From Mycobacterium colombiense (GTDB taxonomy: Bacteria; Actinomycetota; Actinomycetes; Mycobacteriales; Mycobacteriaceae): DNA of 54,485 nucleotides. A program made the position numbers and the translations under genes. The stretch covers positions 1 to 54,485 of the forward strand of contig NZ_QMEU01000026.1 of NCBI RefSeq assembly GCF_003284975.1, in the 5' to 3' direction. This document shows, one piece after another, positions 9,852 through 20,487 of the stretch. How positions within the stretch are numbered: position 1 is the first letter of the stretch; every line of letters starts with the position of its first letter. The notes under the pieces were generated by a model. It searched no databases. It had not been told where the DNA came from and saw nothing but the letters and a program-made list of their open reading frames with translations.

Positions 9852-12056
9852 ATGACTGATCGCGTGTCGGCGGGGAACCTGCGCGTCGCCCGAGTGCTGT
9901 ACGACTTCGTGAACAACGAGGCGCTGCCCGGCACCGACATCGATCCGGACAGCTTTTGGGCGGGTGTCGACAAGGTCGTGACCGACCTCACCCCGAAGAA
10001 CCAGGACCTGCTGAAGCGCCGCGACGAGTTGCAGGCCCAGATCGACAAGTGGCACCGGAGCCGCGTCATCGCGCCGCTCGACATCGACGAGTACCGTCAG
10101 TTCCTCATCGAAATCGGTTATCTGCTGCCCGAACCCGCGGACTTCACCATCACGACCTCCGGCGTCGACGACGAGATCACCACGACCGCCGGCCCGCAGC
10201 TGGTGGTGCCGGTGCTGAACGCACGCTTCGCGCTGAACGCCGCCAACGCCCGGTGGGGCTCGCTGTACGACGCGCTGTACGGCACCGACGTCATCCCGGA
10301 AGACGACGGCGCCGAAAAGGGGTCGAGCTACAACAAGGTCCGCGGCGACAAGGTGATCGCCTACGCCCGCAAGTTCCTCGACGAAGCGGTGCCGCTGGAA
10401 TCCGGGTCGTGGGCCGACGCGACGGGCCTGTCCGTCGAGGACGGCCAGCTCAAGATCGCGACCGCCGACGGCTCCGTCGGCCTGGCCAGCCCGGAGAAGT
10501 TCGCCGGCTACACCGGCGACCTCGGCTCCCCCAGCTGGTCGGTCCTGCTGGTCAATCACGGCCTGCACATCGAGATTCTGATCGATCCGGAATCGCCGAT
10601 CGGCAAGACCGACTCGGCCGGCATCAAGGACGTGGTCCTGGAATCGGCCATCACCACGATCATGGACTTCGAGGACTCGGTGGCCGCCGTCGACGCCGAC
10701 GACAAGGTGCTCGGCTACCGCAACTGGCTCGGGCTGAACAGGGGCGATCTGTCCGAAGAGGTCGACAAGGACGGCAAGACCTTCACCCGGGTGCTCAACG
10801 AGGACCGCACCTACAAGACACCCGACGGCGAGGGCGAGCTGACCCTGCCCGGCCGCAGCCTGCTGTTCGTGCGCAACGTGGGTCACCTGATGACCAACGA
10901 CGCGATCGTCGACGGTGAGGGCAACGAGGTGTTCGAGGGCATCATGGATGCGCTGTTCACCGGGCTGACCGCGATCCACGGGCTCAAGACCGGCTCGGAC
11001 AACGACGGGGTGAACGGTCCGCTACAAAACAGCCGCACCGGGTCCATCTACATCGTCAAGCCCAAGATGCACGGACCCGACGAGGTCGCGTTCACCTGCG
11101 AGCTGTTCAGCCGCGTCGAAGACGTCCTCGGCCTGCCCCAGGGCACCCTGAAGGTCGGCATCATGGACGAGGAACGGCGCACCACCGTCAACCTCAAGGC
11201 CTGCATCAAGGCCGCGGCCGACCGGGTCGTGTTCATCAACACGGGCTTCCTGGACCGCACCGGCGACGAGATCCACACCTCCATGGAGGCCGGCCCGATG
11301 ATCCGCAAGGGCGCGATGAAGAGCACCGCGTGGATCAAGGCCTACGAGGACGCCAACGTCGACATCGGGCTGGCGGCCGGCTTCAAGGGTAAGGCTCAGA
11401 TCGGTAAGGGCATGTGGGCGATGACCGAACTGATGGCCGACATGGTCGAACAGAAGATCGGCCAGCCCAAAGCGGGCGCGACCACCGCCTGGGTGCCCTC
11501 GCCGACGGCGGCCACCCTGCACGCGATGCACTACCACTACGTCGACGTCGGCGCCGTGCAGGAGGAACTCGCCGGCAAGAAGCGCACCAAGATCGAGGAG
11601 TTGCTGACCATCCCGCTGGCCAAGGAACTGGCCTGGGCCTCCGAGGAGATCCGCGAAGAGGTCGACAACAACTGCCAGTCCATCCTGGGCTACGTGGTGC
11701 GCTGGGTGGCTCAGGGCGTCGGCTGCTCCAAGGTGCCCGACATCCACGACGTGGCGCTCATGGAAGACCGTGCCACGCTGCGGATTTCGAGCCAGCTGCT
11801 GGCCAACTGGCTGCGCCACGGCGTGATCACCGAGGAGGACGTGCGGGCCAGCCTGGAGCGGATGGCCCCGCTGGTCGACGAGCAGAACGCCAAGGACGCG
11901 GCCTACAAGCCGATGGCGCCCAACTTCGACGACAGCCTGGCCTTCCTCGCCGCCCAGGACCTGATCCTGACCGGAACGCAGCAGCCCAACGGCTACACCG
12001 AGCCGATCCTGCATCGCCGTCGGCGGGAAGCCAAGGCAGCCGGCCCGCAGAATTGA
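9852..12056 (+). CDS. glcB: Malate synthase G
   Basis: Condenses glyoxylate with acetyl-CoA to malate in the glyoxylate shunt. The 734-residue length matches malate synthase G (about 725-741) rather than the short A form. Visible are the Mg2+/substrate motif [18 protein letters not shown], the [14 protein letters not shown] strand, and the C-terminal [19 protein letters not shown] stretch with the catalytic Asp. Cys in GVGCSKVP is also present. The ATG at 9852 follows GGAGGAGAA; an in-frame ATG at 9804 adds an Arg-rich, unlike-family extension and was rejected. It is the sole malate synthase in the window. Confidence 0.96.
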   Translation: MTDRVSAGNLRVARVLYDFVNNEALPGTDIDPDSFWAGVDKVVTDLTPKNQDLLKRRDELQAQIDKWHRSRVIAPLDIDEYRQFLIEIGYLLPEPADFTITTSGVDDEITTTAGPQLVVPVLNARFALNAANARWGSLYDALYGTDVIPEDDGAEKGSSYNKVRGDKVIAYARKFLDEAVPLESGSWADATGLSVEDGQLKIATADGSVGLASPEKFAGYTGDLGSPSWSVLLVNHGLHIEILIDPESPIGKTDSAGIKDVVLESAITTIMDFEDSVAAVDADDKVLGYRNWLGLNRGDLSEEVDKDGKTFTRVLNEDRTYKTPDGEGELTLPGRSLLFVRNVGHLMTNDAIVDGEGNEVFEGIMDALFTGLTAIHGLKTGSDNDGVNGPLQNSRTGSIYIVKPKMHGPDEVAFTCELFSRVEDVLGLPQGTLKVGIMDEERRTTVNLKACIKAAADRVVFINTGFLDRTGDEIHTSMEAGPMIRKGAMKSTAWIKAYEDANVDIGLAAGFKGKAQIGKGMWAMTELMADMVEQKIGQPKAGATTAWVPSPTAATLHAMHYHYVDVGAVQEELAGKKRTKIEELLTIPLAKELAWASEEIREEVDNNCQSILGYVVRWVAQGVGCSKVPDIHDVALMEDRATLRISSQLLANWLRHGVITEEDVRASLERMAPLVDEQNAKDAAYKPMAPNFDDSLAFLAAQDLILTGTQQPNGYTEPILHRRRREAKAAGPQN

Positions 12057-12157
12057 GCCCCCGCTCAGTTCCGGTTCGAAACGTGGCATAGCGCCGCCGA
12101 TGACTAAGATCGGCGCCGAGTTAACGATGGATCGACGGAAAGGCCGAGGGCACTGCT

Positions 12158-14245
12158 ATGGGTAGGCACAGTGCGCCCGACCCTGACGACTCCCTCGACG
12201 AGCCATCTCGCGACGACGCCGTCGACGAGCCGTCTCGAGGGCTAGAGGCAGGAGATCACCGCCGGGATGCCGGCGCGGATTCGGGAGCCGACCTGTACTC
12301 GGACGACGATGACTACGCCGACGAGGGTGACTATGCCGACGAGGGTGACCATCCCGACGACGCCTATCCGGCCGATGATGCCTTCGTAGCCGGCGCCGCC
12401 GACGACTACCCGGAATTCCCGTCACGGCAGGCGGCCCCGTCGAAGCCTGAGCCGGCGGCCGCATCGCCGTCGCTCTTCCGGGGCGGGCATCGCGGGCTCG
12501 GCGATTGGCGGGGCGGTCACCGCAGCGAGGCTGGCCGTCGCGGCGTCAGCATCGGCGTGATCGTGGCGCTTATCGCGGTCGTGGTGGTGGTGGGATCGGT
12601 CATCCTGTGGAGCTTCTTCGGTGACGCGTTGTCAAAGCGTTCACACAAGGCGGCCGGCGGCTGCGTCGGGGGCCAGGAGACGGTGCCCGTCGTGGCCGAT
12701 CCGTCCATCGCCGATGCCATCGGGCAATTCGCGGAGAGCTACAACAAGTCCGCCGGGCCGATCGGTGACCGCTGCATGGTGGTGAGCGTCAAGCCGGCCA
12801 ACTCCGACGCCGTGCTGAACGGTTTCATCGGCAAGTGGCCCGCGGAACTGGGCGGCCAGCCGGCGCTGTGGATTCCGGGCAGTTCGCTCTCCGCCGCGCG
12901 TCTCGCCGGCGCCACGGCGCAAAAGACCGTCACCGAGAGCCATTCGCTGGCCACCTCGCCGGTGGTGCTGGCCATCCGTCCCCAACTCGCGCCGGCCCTG
13001 GCGAACCAGAACTGGGCGGCGCTGCCCGGGCTGCAAACCAATCCGAATGCGTTGGCGGGGTTGAATCTACCGGGATGGGGCTCGCTGCGCCTGGCGCTAC
13101 CGATGAACGGCAATGCGGACGCCTCGTTTCTGGCCGGCGAGGCGGTGGCGGCCGCGTCGGTGCCGCCCGGCGCACCGGTGACGCAGGGCACCGGCGCGGT
13201 GCGCAGCCTGTTGAGCGCGCAACCCAAGCTGGCCGACAACTCGCTGACCGAGGCGATGAATACCCTGCTGAAGCCCGGTGACGCCGCGACCGCGCCGGTG
13301 CACGCGGTGGTCACCACCGAACAGCAACTGTTCCAGCGCGGGCAATCGTTGCCAGACGCCAAGGGCGCGTTGGCCTTCTGGCTGCCGCCCGGGTCCGCGG
13401 CGGTTGCCGACTACCCCACCGTTCTGCTCAGCGGCTCATGGCTCACCCGCGAACAGGCCTCGGCGGCCAGCGAGTTCTCGCGATTCATGCACAAGTCCGA
13501 CCAGCAGGCCAAGTTGGCCAAGGCCGGCTTCCGCGTCAACGGGGTGAAACCGCCGAGCAGCCCGGTCACCAATTTCCCGTCGCTGCCCGCGGCGCTGTCA
13601 GTTGGCGACGACGCGATGCGCGCCACCCTCGCCGAGGCGATGGCCAGCCCGTCGAGCGGACAGGCCACGACCATCATGCTCGACCAGTCGATGCCCGGTC
13701 AGGAAGGCGGAAAAACCCGGCTGGCCAACGTGGTCGGGGCGCTGCAGGACAGGATCAAGGCGCTGCCCGCGTCCGCGGTGGTGGGCCTGTGGACGTTCGA
13801 CGGCCACGAGGGCCGTTCGGAGGTGGCCAGCGGCCCGTTGTCCGACCCCGTCAATCCCTCCAGCGGCCAGCCGCGTTCGGCCGCGCTGGCCGCCGCGCTG
13901 GACAAGCAGTACTCGTCGGGCGGTGGCGCGGTCTCATTCACCACCCTGCGGATGCTCTACCAGGACATGCAGGCCAATTATCATGCGGGCCAGAATAATT
14001 CGATTCTATTGATCACCGCGGGGCCACACACCGACCAGACGCTGGACGGGCCGGGGCTACAGGACTTCATCCGCAAGAGTGCCGATCCGGCCAAGCCCAT
14101 CGCGGTGAACGTCATCGATTTCGGGGCCGACCCGGACCGCGCGACCTGGGAAGCGGTCGCCCAACTCAGCGGCGGCAGCTACCAGAACCTCGCGACGTCG
14201 GCGACCCCCGACCTCGCGTCGGCGGTCAACAACTTTCTGAGCTGA
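12158..14245 (+). CDS. Membrane-anchored binding-protein-like/VWA protein (Rv1836c-like)
   Basis: A 695-residue protein. The first about 125 residues are disordered and very acidic (repeats of DDDYADEGDYADEG). One membrane segment follows at about 131-153 (VSIGVIVALIAVVVVVGSVI). The outer part first resembles an extracellular solute-binding fold (from PVVADPSIADAIGQFAESY to about 470) and then a von Willebrand A domain (from about 500). The VWA metal site appears degenerate: TTIMLDQSMPG has DxSxP in place of DxSxS. Size and layout match M. tuberculosis Rv1836c, whose function is unknown. It stands alone, 101 bases after glcB. Confidence 0.8.
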   Translation: MGRHSAPDPDDSLDEPSRDDAVDEPSRGLEAGDHRRDAGADSGADLYSDDDDYADEGDYADEGDHPDDAYPADDAFVAGAADDYPEFPSRQAAPSKPEPAAASPSLFRGGHRGLGDWRGGHRSEAGRRGVSIGVIVALIAVVVVVGSVILWSFFGDALSKRSHKAAGGCVGGQETVPVVADPSIADAIGQFAESYNKSAGPIGDRCMVVSVKPANSDAVLNGFIGKWPAELGGQPALWIPGSSLSAARLAGATAQKTVTESHSLATSPVVLAIRPQLAPALANQNWAALPGLQTNPNALAGLNLPGWGSLRLALPMNGNADASFLAGEAVAAASVPPGAPVTQGTGAVRSLLSAQPKLADNSLTEAMNTLLKPGDAATAPVHAVVTTEQQLFQRGQSLPDAKGALAFWLPPGSAAVADYPTVLLSGSWLTREQASAASEFSRFMHKSDQQAKLAKAGFRVNGVKPPSSPVTNFPSLPAALSVGDDAMRATLAEAMASPSSGQATTIMLDQSMPGQEGGKTRLANVVGALQDRIKALPASAVVGLWTFDGHEGRSEVASGPLSDPVNPSSGQPRSAALAAALDKQYSSGGGAVSFTTLRMLYQDMQANYHAGQNNSILLITAGPHTDQTLDGPGLQDFIRKSADPAKPIAVNVIDFGADPDRATWEAVAQLSGGSYQNLATSATPDLASAVNNFLS

Positions 14246-14690
14246 CGGCGCTGACCGGCCCGGCCCACCCAGCGCGTAGCCGATGCGGCGAGGGAGAGCC
14301 GGCGCGGCAACCTATCGCCTGATAGGGCTGGATGCCGCCTGTCGCCGGCGGATGCGAAAACGAAGATCGCGGTCGCTGCGTTATCAGAGCCCGCGTTCGC
14401 GCCGATACCGAATGAATCCGTCGCCGCCCCTGTCCAACGACGGCGGTCTGTGCCAGACTCCACGATAGAATCCGCCTTGATTTCTATCAGGCGTGGGCTG
14501 AGGGAGACTAGTCGAAGATGGCCGCCGCACCAGCCGGCCCGGCGCTGACGCCGGCGCATCTCGCGGACACTGGTCGCGGTGCGGGCATTGGACCGCGCGC
14601 TGCCCGCCAGGGTCCGCTACCCCGCGGCGCACCGCGGCGAGCCGGCGTTCGAATCCGTCTGAGCTATCAGTTAAGTCAGGAAGGCACAGC
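14246..14690. other. 445-bp gap with inverted repeats and possible coding remnant
   Basis: No intact gene was accepted. An inverted repeat GATAGAA (14464-14470) with TTCTATC (about 14482-14488) precedes an AGGGAGA ribosome-binding-like site and an ATG at 14518. From there one frame gives MAAAPAGPALTPAHLADT, and after a one-base shift another gives VRALDRALPARVRYPAAHR to a TGA at 14660-14662. This looks like a degraded gene end. M. tuberculosis carries Rv1833c-Rv1835c in this interval (recalled), so a deletion scar is plausible. Confidence 0.45.
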
Positions 14691-15581
14691 ATGGCCCATC
14701 CCCTGCCCACCGGCCCGGAGGACGCGGCGGTGCCGCCGGATCGGGGTGCCCGGCGGGCGGACACCGATTCCCTCGACACCGCGTTTCTGGCCGAGGAAAT
14801 GTCGCCCTGGCTGTCCCCGGCCTACGGTGCGGCGAACGTCGTGATGCAACTGGCGAATCCGGGTGTGGCCTATGGGGTGATGGAGAGCAAGGTCGACAGC
14901 GGCAACCTGTACAAGCATCCCTTCAAAAGGGCCCGAACCACCTTCACCTACATTGCGGTGGCGATCGCCGGAAATGCCAACGACCGCAAGGTTTATCGGG
15001 ACGCGGTCAACGCCGCGCACATCCAGGTGCGCTCCGGGCCGCAAAGCCCGGTGCGCTACAACGCCTTTGACCCCGCGCTGCAGCTCTGGGTGGCGTCCTG
15101 CATGGCCGCGGTCTTTGAGGACACCCGCAAGCTGCGGGGCGGCCGCTCGCGGCGAGACCCCGAGGCGGTGCACCGGGCCGCATCGGTGTTCGCCACCACG
15201 CTGCAGGTGCCGCGCGACATGTGGCCCGCCGACCTGGACGCGGCCGCCCGCTATTGGCATGACCAACTCGATCGGCTCGACTTCGACGACCGGATGCGCA
15301 GCTATCTGACCGGCATCGCGCGCCTCGATTTCCTGCCCACACCCATCCCGGCGCTGTTCGGCGGATGGAACCTCTTCATGACCCTTGGCTACCTGCCCCC
15401 GCAGCTGCGCGACAAGCTCGGGTTCGCCTGGTCGGACGCGCAGCAACGCCGATTCGACCGCTGGCAGCGCATCTTCGGGCTACTGGACCTGTTCACCCCG
15501 CGGTTCCTGGTGCGCCTCGGCGTACATGCGGTGGTGTGGGACATGCGATTGCGTCACCGGATCGGCGCGACGGTGGTGTGA
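14691..15581 (+). CDS. DUF2236 (MpaB/latex-clearing-protein-like) protein
   Basis: A 296-residue, mostly helical protein of the DUF2236 / oxygenase MpaB family. Typical features are an N-terminal LANPGVAYGVMES helix, the RARTTFTYIAVAIAG stretch, the H-x3-R/V region (AAHIQVRSG) and YNAFDPALQLWVASC. Some members of the broad family bind heme b and oxidise polymers or lipids (Lcp rubber oxygenases, MpaB); most mycobacterial members have no known role. It sits 25 bases before a second DUF2236 gene on the same strand. An AGGAAGG-type ribosome binding site (14680-14686) precedes the ATG. No membrane segment is strong enough to call. Confidence 0.8.
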   Translation: MAHPLPTGPEDAAVPPDRGARRADTDSLDTAFLAEEMSPWLSPAYGAANVVMQLANPGVAYGVMESKVDSGNLYKHPFKRARTTFTYIAVAIAGNANDRKVYRDAVNAAHIQVRSGPQSPVRYNAFDPALQLWVASCMAAVFEDTRKLRGGRSRRDPEAVHRAASVFATTLQVPRDMWPADLDAAARYWHDQLDRLDFDDRMRSYLTGIARLDFLPTPIPALFGGWNLFMTLGYLPPQLRDKLGFAWSDAQQRRFDRWQRIFGLLDLFTPRFLVRLGVHAVVWDMRLRHRIGATVV

Positions 15582-15606
15582 CCCGACCCGGCTAAGGAGG
15601 ACCGGC

Positions 15607-16581
15607 ATGACGACGACGGCGAGTTTCCATGACAGCATGCCCGGCGCGGCGTCGAAACCGGATGCGACGCAACGGGAATTGGCGGACGACGTGCGGTGGT
15701 TCGCGGGCTCGCCGTTGGCGGCGGCGTTCGGCCGCCTGGCCCTCGACCAGGTGGCGCACCGCGAAATCGCGGCGGCGGTGGACCGCAGCGGCCGGTTCGC
15801 GGACAACTTCACCGACCGCGGCATCCGCAGTTTCGCGTTCACCGCCCTGGCGACCTTCGGCGATAGTGCGGACGCGCGGACGTCGCGGGCCGACCTGAAG
15901 CGATTGCATCGAGACGTGCGGGGCGCCGGCAAGGACTCGTTCAGCGACACCCGCTACAGCGCACTGAATCCCGACGTATGGATCTGGGTGGCGGTGAGCG
16001 GCCTCAACCTGCTGTATCAGGCCTATCTGCGGGTGTGCGGTCGCCGGCTCACCGCGGCCGAGAAGGAGGTCGTCTACCAGACGCTGCGGGGCGAGGTGCA
16101 GTTCCTGGAATTGCCCAGCAAGCAGGCGAAGCTGCCGGCGACGCTGCACGACATGCTCGAGTACTACGACTCCGTCGCCTCGAAAGACCTGGCGGACAAC
16201 GAATTCCTGCAATTCGCCAAGCGCAGTTTCGTCGCGCCGCCCATCCCGAAGTTGTTGGTACCCAAACAAGTTCGGCCAGTGCTGCGACTGGTCTGGCCGG
16301 TGATGACGGCGCTGGCGTCGCGGCCGATGGTCGTGTGTTCCGCCGCGGTCGCCCATCCGACCATGCGCGAACTGCTGGGCGTGCGGCGGAGTGCGCGCGA
16401 GCAATTCGAGTTCGCCGTCTATGTTGCCGCGTTGCAGCTGGGCTGGCGATGGTTGCCGCGCCGGCTCGCCCTGGAGCCGTTGGCCTACAACCGCTACCAG
16501 TACGAGCGGCTCCGCGACCGCTATCGCTCGGTGCTGCTGGATTCCTTCGCCGCGCCCGACCGGCCTGATTCGGCACCCTAG
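15607..16581 (+). CDS. Second DUF2236 protein, divergent paralogue
   Basis: A 324-residue DUF2236 protein. It shows the same order of motifs as its neighbour (RSFAFTALATFGD, LKRLHRDVRG, YSALNPDVWIWVAVSG) and a longer C-terminal half. The ATG at 15607 follows a TAAGGAGG ribosome binding site at 15593-15600; longer frames upstream overlap the previous gene and were rejected. The tandem arrangement and short gap suggest an operon and perhaps a paired function. A TetR gene follows 81 bases later on the same strand and may control the pair. The substrate is unknown. Confidence 0.78.
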   Translation: MTTTASFHDSMPGAASKPDATQRELADDVRWFAGSPLAAAFGRLALDQVAHREIAAAVDRSGRFADNFTDRGIRSFAFTALATFGDSADARTSRADLKRLHRDVRGAGKDSFSDTRYSALNPDVWIWVAVSGLNLLYQAYLRVCGRRLTAAEKEVVYQTLRGEVQFLELPSKQAKLPATLHDMLEYYDSVASKDLADNEFLQFAKRSFVAPPIPKLLVPKQVRPVLRLVWPVMTALASRPMVVCSAAVAHPTMRELLGVRRSAREQFEFAVYVAALQLGWRWLPRRLALEPLAYNRYQYERLRDRYRSVLLDSFAAPDRPDSAP

Positions 16582-16662
16582 GTCGCCGAAGCGCCCGGCG
16601 ACGCCGACGCGGGCGTCCCATAGCGCACAATCGTCGTGACACCCCGATCGGCTGGAGGCCAG

Positions 16663-17307
16663 ATGGTAGACCCCGCGATGCTGCTCGGCTTGGTGTCCGA
16701 CGGCCTGGCCACCCTCGATCCGACCGCGCGCACCATCGTCACCGCGGCGCGCACCTGTTTTACCGAGCGCGGATTTTCCAACACCACCATGCAGGACATC
16801 GCCAACACCGCCGGTGTCGGCGTCGCCACGGTCTACCGCCGGTTCCGGCACAAGCGAAACCTGGTGCGGCTGACCATCATGGACGAGTCGCTACGGCTCA
16901 GCACGCTGGTCTCCGAGGTCGCCGGCCGGGCGTCGACACCGCAAGAAGGGATCGCCGAAGTCTTCGCCGCCTTCGTTCACGAAGCCTCGGCGCCCAAGCT
17001 GCTGACCCGAAGCATCCGCGAATCACCCGCCGCCGGGGAGCTGACCGCCTACCTGACCGATGAGAACCTGATCGCCATGACCCGCGGCTACATCGCCGCG
17101 TGGCTTCGCCGCTGGCAGGAGCGCGGCGAGCTGGCGGCCGATCTCGACACCGAGATCGTCGGCGAGATGATCGGGCGGCTGATCATCTCGCTGATCAAGA
17201 CGCCGCAATCGACCATCCCGATCTACAACCTGAGCCAGGCCCGCGATTTCGCCCGCCGGTATCTGGTGCCGTTGGTGGTGCAGGCGCCGGCGACGACACC
17301 CGGCTGA
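16663..17307 (+). CDS. TetR-family transcriptional regulator
   Basis: A 214-residue TetR regulator. The N-terminal helix-turn-helix spans about residues 20-68 (RTIVTAARTCFTERGFSNTTMQDIANTAGVGVATVYRRF, given here in part as FTERGFSNTT and GVATVYRRF). The C-terminal ligand-binding domain is helical and unassigned. The ATG at 16663 lies just after GGAGG (16654-16658); an in-frame GTG at 16636 precedes the site and is less likely. It follows two DUF2236 genes on the same strand and is convergent with gcvP, with only 15 bases between stops. Confidence 0.85.
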   Translation: MVDPAMLLGLVSDGLATLDPTARTIVTAARTCFTERGFSNTTMQDIANTAGVGVATVYRRFRHKRNLVRLTIMDESLRLSTLVSEVAGRASTPQEGIAEVFAAFVHEASAPKLLTRSIRESPAAGELTAYLTDENLIAMTRGYIAAWLRRWQERGELAADLDTEIVGEMIGRLIISLIKTPQSTIPIYNLSQARDFARRYLVPLVVQAPATTPG

Positions 17308-17322
17308 GGGCCGGCCGGACCG

Positions 17323-20154
17323 TCAGGCGAACGCCTCCACCGGCGGGCACGAGCAGACCAGATTGCGGTCGCCGTAGGCGCCGTCGATGCGACGCACCGG
17401 CGGCCACACCTTGGGCCGGAACTCCTTGCCCAGCGGGTAGGCGGCCTGCTCCCGGGTGTACGGGTGGTCCCACTCACTGACCACCAGGCACTCGGCCGTG
17501 TGGGGTGCACCGCGCAGCGGGTTGTCCTCAACAGGCCACTCCCCCGCGCCCACCCGGTCGATCTCGGCGCGGATGGCGATCATCGCGTCACAGAACGCGT
17601 CGACCTCGGTCAGGCTCTCGCTCTCGGTGGGCTCCACCATCAGCGTGCCGGCCACCGGGAAGCTCATGGTCGGTGCGTGAAACCCGTAGTCCGCCAAGCG
17701 CTTTGCCACGTCGTCGACGGTGACTCCGGTGGACTTGGTGATGCCCCGCAGGTCCAGGATGCACTCGTGAGCGACCATGCCGTTCTCGCCGGTGTAGAGC
17801 ACCGGGAAGTACTCGTCGAGTCGCCGGGCGATGTAGTTGGCCGAGGTGATCGCGGTCAGCGAGGCGGCGCGCAGCCCCTCGGCGCCCATCATCCTGATGT
17901 AGGCCCAGCTGATCGGCAGGATCGAGGCCGACCCGTAGGGCGCCGCGGACACCGGGTGGCCCTGGGGTAGTTCGGGGGCGTACGGATGGCCGGGCAGGAA
18001 CGGCGCCAGGTGCGCGCGCACCGCCACCGGCCCCACGCCGGGTCCCCCGCCGCCGTGCGGGATGCAGAACGTCTTGTGCAGGTTCAGGTGGCTGACGTCG
18101 CCGCCGAACTTGCCCGGCCGGGCTAACCCGACCAGCGCGTTGAGATTGGCGCCGTCGACGTACACCTGGCCGCCGGCGTCGTGCACCGCGGCGCAGATCT
18201 CGGCGATGTCGTGCTCGTACACGCCGTGCGTGGACGGATAGGTGATCATCAGCGTGGACAGCCGGTCGCGGTGCTCGCCGACCTTGGCGCGCAGGTCGTC
18301 GAGATCCACGTCGCCGTTGGTGTGGCAGGCCACCACCACAACCCGCATCCCGGCCAGGGCCGCCGAGGCCGCGTTGGTGCCGTGCGCGCTGGACGGGATG
18401 AGGCAGATGTCGCGATGCGGTTCCCCGCGGCTGGCGTGGTAATCGTGAATGGCCAGCAGGCCGGCGTACTCGCCCTGCGACCCGGCGTTGGGCTGCAGCG
18501 AGACGGCATCGTAGCCGGTGATCTGCACCAGCCAGCTCTCCAGGTCGGCGATCAGGCGGCGCAGCCCGGGGGTGTCGGATGCCGGCGCGAAGGGATGCTG
18601 GCGGGCGAATTCCGGCCAGGTGATGGGCTCCATCTCCGCGGCGGCGTTCAGCTTCATGGTGCACGACCCGAGCGGAATCATGCTGCGGTCCAACGCGATA
18701 TCCTTGTCGGCCAGCGCGCGCAGGTAGCGCATCATCGCCGTCTCGGTGCGGTACTCGGTGAAGGCGGGGTGGGTGAGGAACTCCGATGTGCGGGTGATGA
18801 TGCCGGCCTCGGCTCCCGCCTGCCCGGCGGGTTCCACCCCGAAGGCCTCGAGCACGGCGGCGACGTGCTCGTCGGTGGTGGCCTCGTCGCAGGCCACCGA
18901 CACGTGGTCGTCGTCGACCCGCCACAGGTTGATGCCCTTGGCCTTGGCCGCGGCGATCACCTCGGCGGCGCGCCCGGGCACCCTGGCCAGCACGGTGTCG
19001 AAGTACTTGTCGTGCACCAGCGCATCGCCGAGGGCGGCGGCGATCGCCCCCGCGTGGCCGTGGACGCGGCGCGCGATCGCCGTCAGCCCCTCGGCGCCGT
19101 GGTAGCTGGCGTACATCGCGGCCATCACCGCCAGCAGCACCTGCGCCGTACAGATATTGCTGGTCGCCTTGTCGCGGCGGATGTGCTGTTCGCGCGTCTG
19201 CAGCGCCAGCCGGTAGGCGGGCGAACCGTCGGCATCCAGCGACACCCCGACCAGCCGGCCCGGCAGCTGACGCGCGTGGTTGGCGTGCACCGCCAGGTAG
19301 CCGGCGTGTGGTCCCCCGAATCCCATTGGCACGCCGAATCTTTGGGTGCTGCCGAAGGCGACGTCGGCGCCGATCTCACCGGGCGGGGTGACCAGCGTGC
19401 AGGCGAGCAGGTCGGCGCCGATGGCGATCAAAGCGCCGCGCTCGTGGGCCTGCTCGACGAGGGCCGACCAGTCGGTGACGCGGCCGTCGGCCCCCGGCAG
19501 CTGGGCGATGACGCCGAAGAAGTCGCCGTCGGGCAGGCCGTCACGCAGGTCGGCGGTCACGACCTCGATGCCCAGCGGCTTGGCGCGGGTGGCCACGATG
19601 GCCGCGGTCTGGCCGAACACGTCGGCGTCCACGGCCAGGCGGTTCGCCTTGCCGCGAGCCGCCCGATGCATCAGTGTCATCGCCTCCGCCGCCGCGGTGC
19701 CCTCGTCCAGCATCGAGGCGTTGGCGACCTCGAGGCCGGTGAGGTCGGCGACCATCGTCTGAAAATTCAGCAGCGCCTCGAGGCGGCCCTGGCTGATCTC
19801 CGGCTGATATGGCGTGTAGGCGGTGTACCAGGCCGGGTTTTCCAGGATGTTGCGCAGCAATACCGGCGGCGTGAGCGTGTCGTAGTAGCCCTGTCCGATC
19901 ATGGACACGGCGACCGTGTTGGCCTCGGCCAGCGACCGCAACTCGGTCAGCGCCTCGGTCTCGGTGGCCGCCGGCGGCAGTTGGTCCAGACCGGGTGCGA
20001 CGCCGCCGTCGCCGCGCGGGTCCAGGATGCCGGCCGGAACCGCCTTGGCGGCCAGTTCGTCCAGCGAGTCGACACCGATGACGGCGAGCATGGCCGCGAC
20101 GGCCTGGCTGTCCGGGCCGATGTGCCGAGCTGCGAAGGTGACTTGATCGGACAC
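17323..20154 (-). CDS. gcvP: Glycine dehydrogenase (decarboxylating), P-protein
   Basis: Pyridoxal-phosphate enzyme of the glycine cleavage system: decarboxylates glycine and passes the aminomethyl group to lipoyl-GcvH. The 943-residue single-chain form (fused alpha/beta halves) has the PLP lysine K694 in [16 protein letters not shown] and the repeated family motifs ([25 protein letters not shown]). The start is GTG at 20154 after AGGAGTTCCA. The longer ORF reading back into the leader was rejected because that leader is a glycine riboswitch. M. tuberculosis calls this gene gcvB (Rv1832). gcvH lies about 3.4 kb upstream on the same strand; the T-protein and L-protein genes are not in the window. 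Confidence 0.96.
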   Translation of the reverse strand: MSDQVTFAARHIGPDSQAVAAMLAVIGVDSLDELAAKAVPAGILDPRGDGGVAPGLDQLPPAATETEALTELRSLAEANTVAVSMIGQGYYDTLTPPVLLRNILENPAWYTAYTPYQPEISQGRLEALLNFQTMVADLTGLEVANASMLDEGTAAAEAMTLMHRAARGKANRLAVDADVFGQTAAIVATRAKPLGIEVVTADLRDGLPDGDFFGVIAQLPGADGRVTDWSALVEQAHERGALIAIGADLLACTLVTPPGEIGADVAFGSTQRFGVPMGFGGPHAGYLAVHANHARQLPGRLVGVSLDADGSPAYRLALQTREQHIRRDKATSNICTAQVLLAVMAAMYASYHGAEGLTAIARRVHGHAGAIAAALGDALVHDKYFDTVLARVPGRAAEVIAAAKAKGINLWRVDDDHVSVACDEATTDEHVAAVLEAFGVEPAGQAGAEAGIITRTSEFLTHPAFTEYRTETAMMRYLRALADKDIALDRSMIPLGSCTMKLNAAAEMEPITWPEFARQHPFAPASDTPGLRRLIADLESWLVQITGYDAVSLQPNAGSQGEYAGLLAIHDYHASRGEPHRDICLIPSSAHGTNAASAALAGMRVVVVACHTNGDVDLDDLRAKVGEHRDRLSTLMITYPSTHGVYEHDIAEICAAVHDAGGQVYVDGANLNALVGLARPGKFGGDVSHLNLHKTFCIPHGGGGPGVGPVAVRAHLAPFLPGHPYAPELPQGHPVSAAPYGSASILPISWAYIRMMGAEGLRAASLTAITSANYIARRLDEYFPVLYTGENGMVAHECILDLRGITKSTGVTVDDVAKRLADYGFHAPTMSFPVAGTLMVEPTESESLTEVDAFCDAMIAIRAEIDRVGAGEWPVEDNPLRGAPHTAECLVVSEWDHPYTREQAAYPLGKEFRPKVWPPVRRIDGAYGDRNLVCSCPPVEAFA

Positions 20155-20206
20155 TGGAACTCCTGTGTGGGCGGGCGAAGACGGATCGGGGCAGAGGACT
20201 AACGGC

Positions 20207-20420
20207 CCTCTCCCTCTGTCTTCACCCATCGCCGGGCGCCTGAGAGATTCGGCGCCCGGTGCTGCTGAGCGCCTTTCCCCATCGGCGGGTGCGGACCCAC
20301 CGGTCCACGCCGCTTTCCAGAGGCATCATGATGTCGCGCGGTCCGGGTGCCTGAGAGGTTGACGGAGAGGTGTTGCTCCTTCGGCGTCCGTGACTGGCAG
20401 CCACGAAACTCTCCCGCACG
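20207..20420 (-). ncRNA. Tandem glycine riboswitch in the gcvP leader
   Basis: Read on the - strand, the leader has two glycine-aptamer copies. The first begins GGGAGAGUUUCG at about 20414, has CGCCGAAGGAGCAA and closes with CUCUCAGGCACCC. The second has CGCCGAUGGGGAAAGG, CUCUCAGGCGCCC and ends GACAGAGGGAG near 20207. These are the conserved bases of the two-aptamer glycine riboswitch. The gcvP GTG lies about 52 bases downstream. Glycine binding would be expected to turn on the cleavage enzyme; whether control is on transcription or translation cannot be told from the sequence. Confidence 0.93.
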
Positions 20421-20487
20421 AATGCGATGCGCCGCCCAGTTTACTCGGCCGCGCGAAGCGCGGCGTCGCGCGTGGCGCGGTGCGCCG

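Noticed and set aside
9650..9859. 69-residue ORF with signal-like start overlapping the glcB ATG
   Set aside because: No ribosome binding site, unusual composition, and includes the 11-bp tandem repeat; kept only as part of the intergenic description.
18181..20202. 673-residue + strand ORF opposite gcvP
   Set aside because: Antisense shadow of gcvP and its riboswitch; low-complexity composition and no ribosome binding site.
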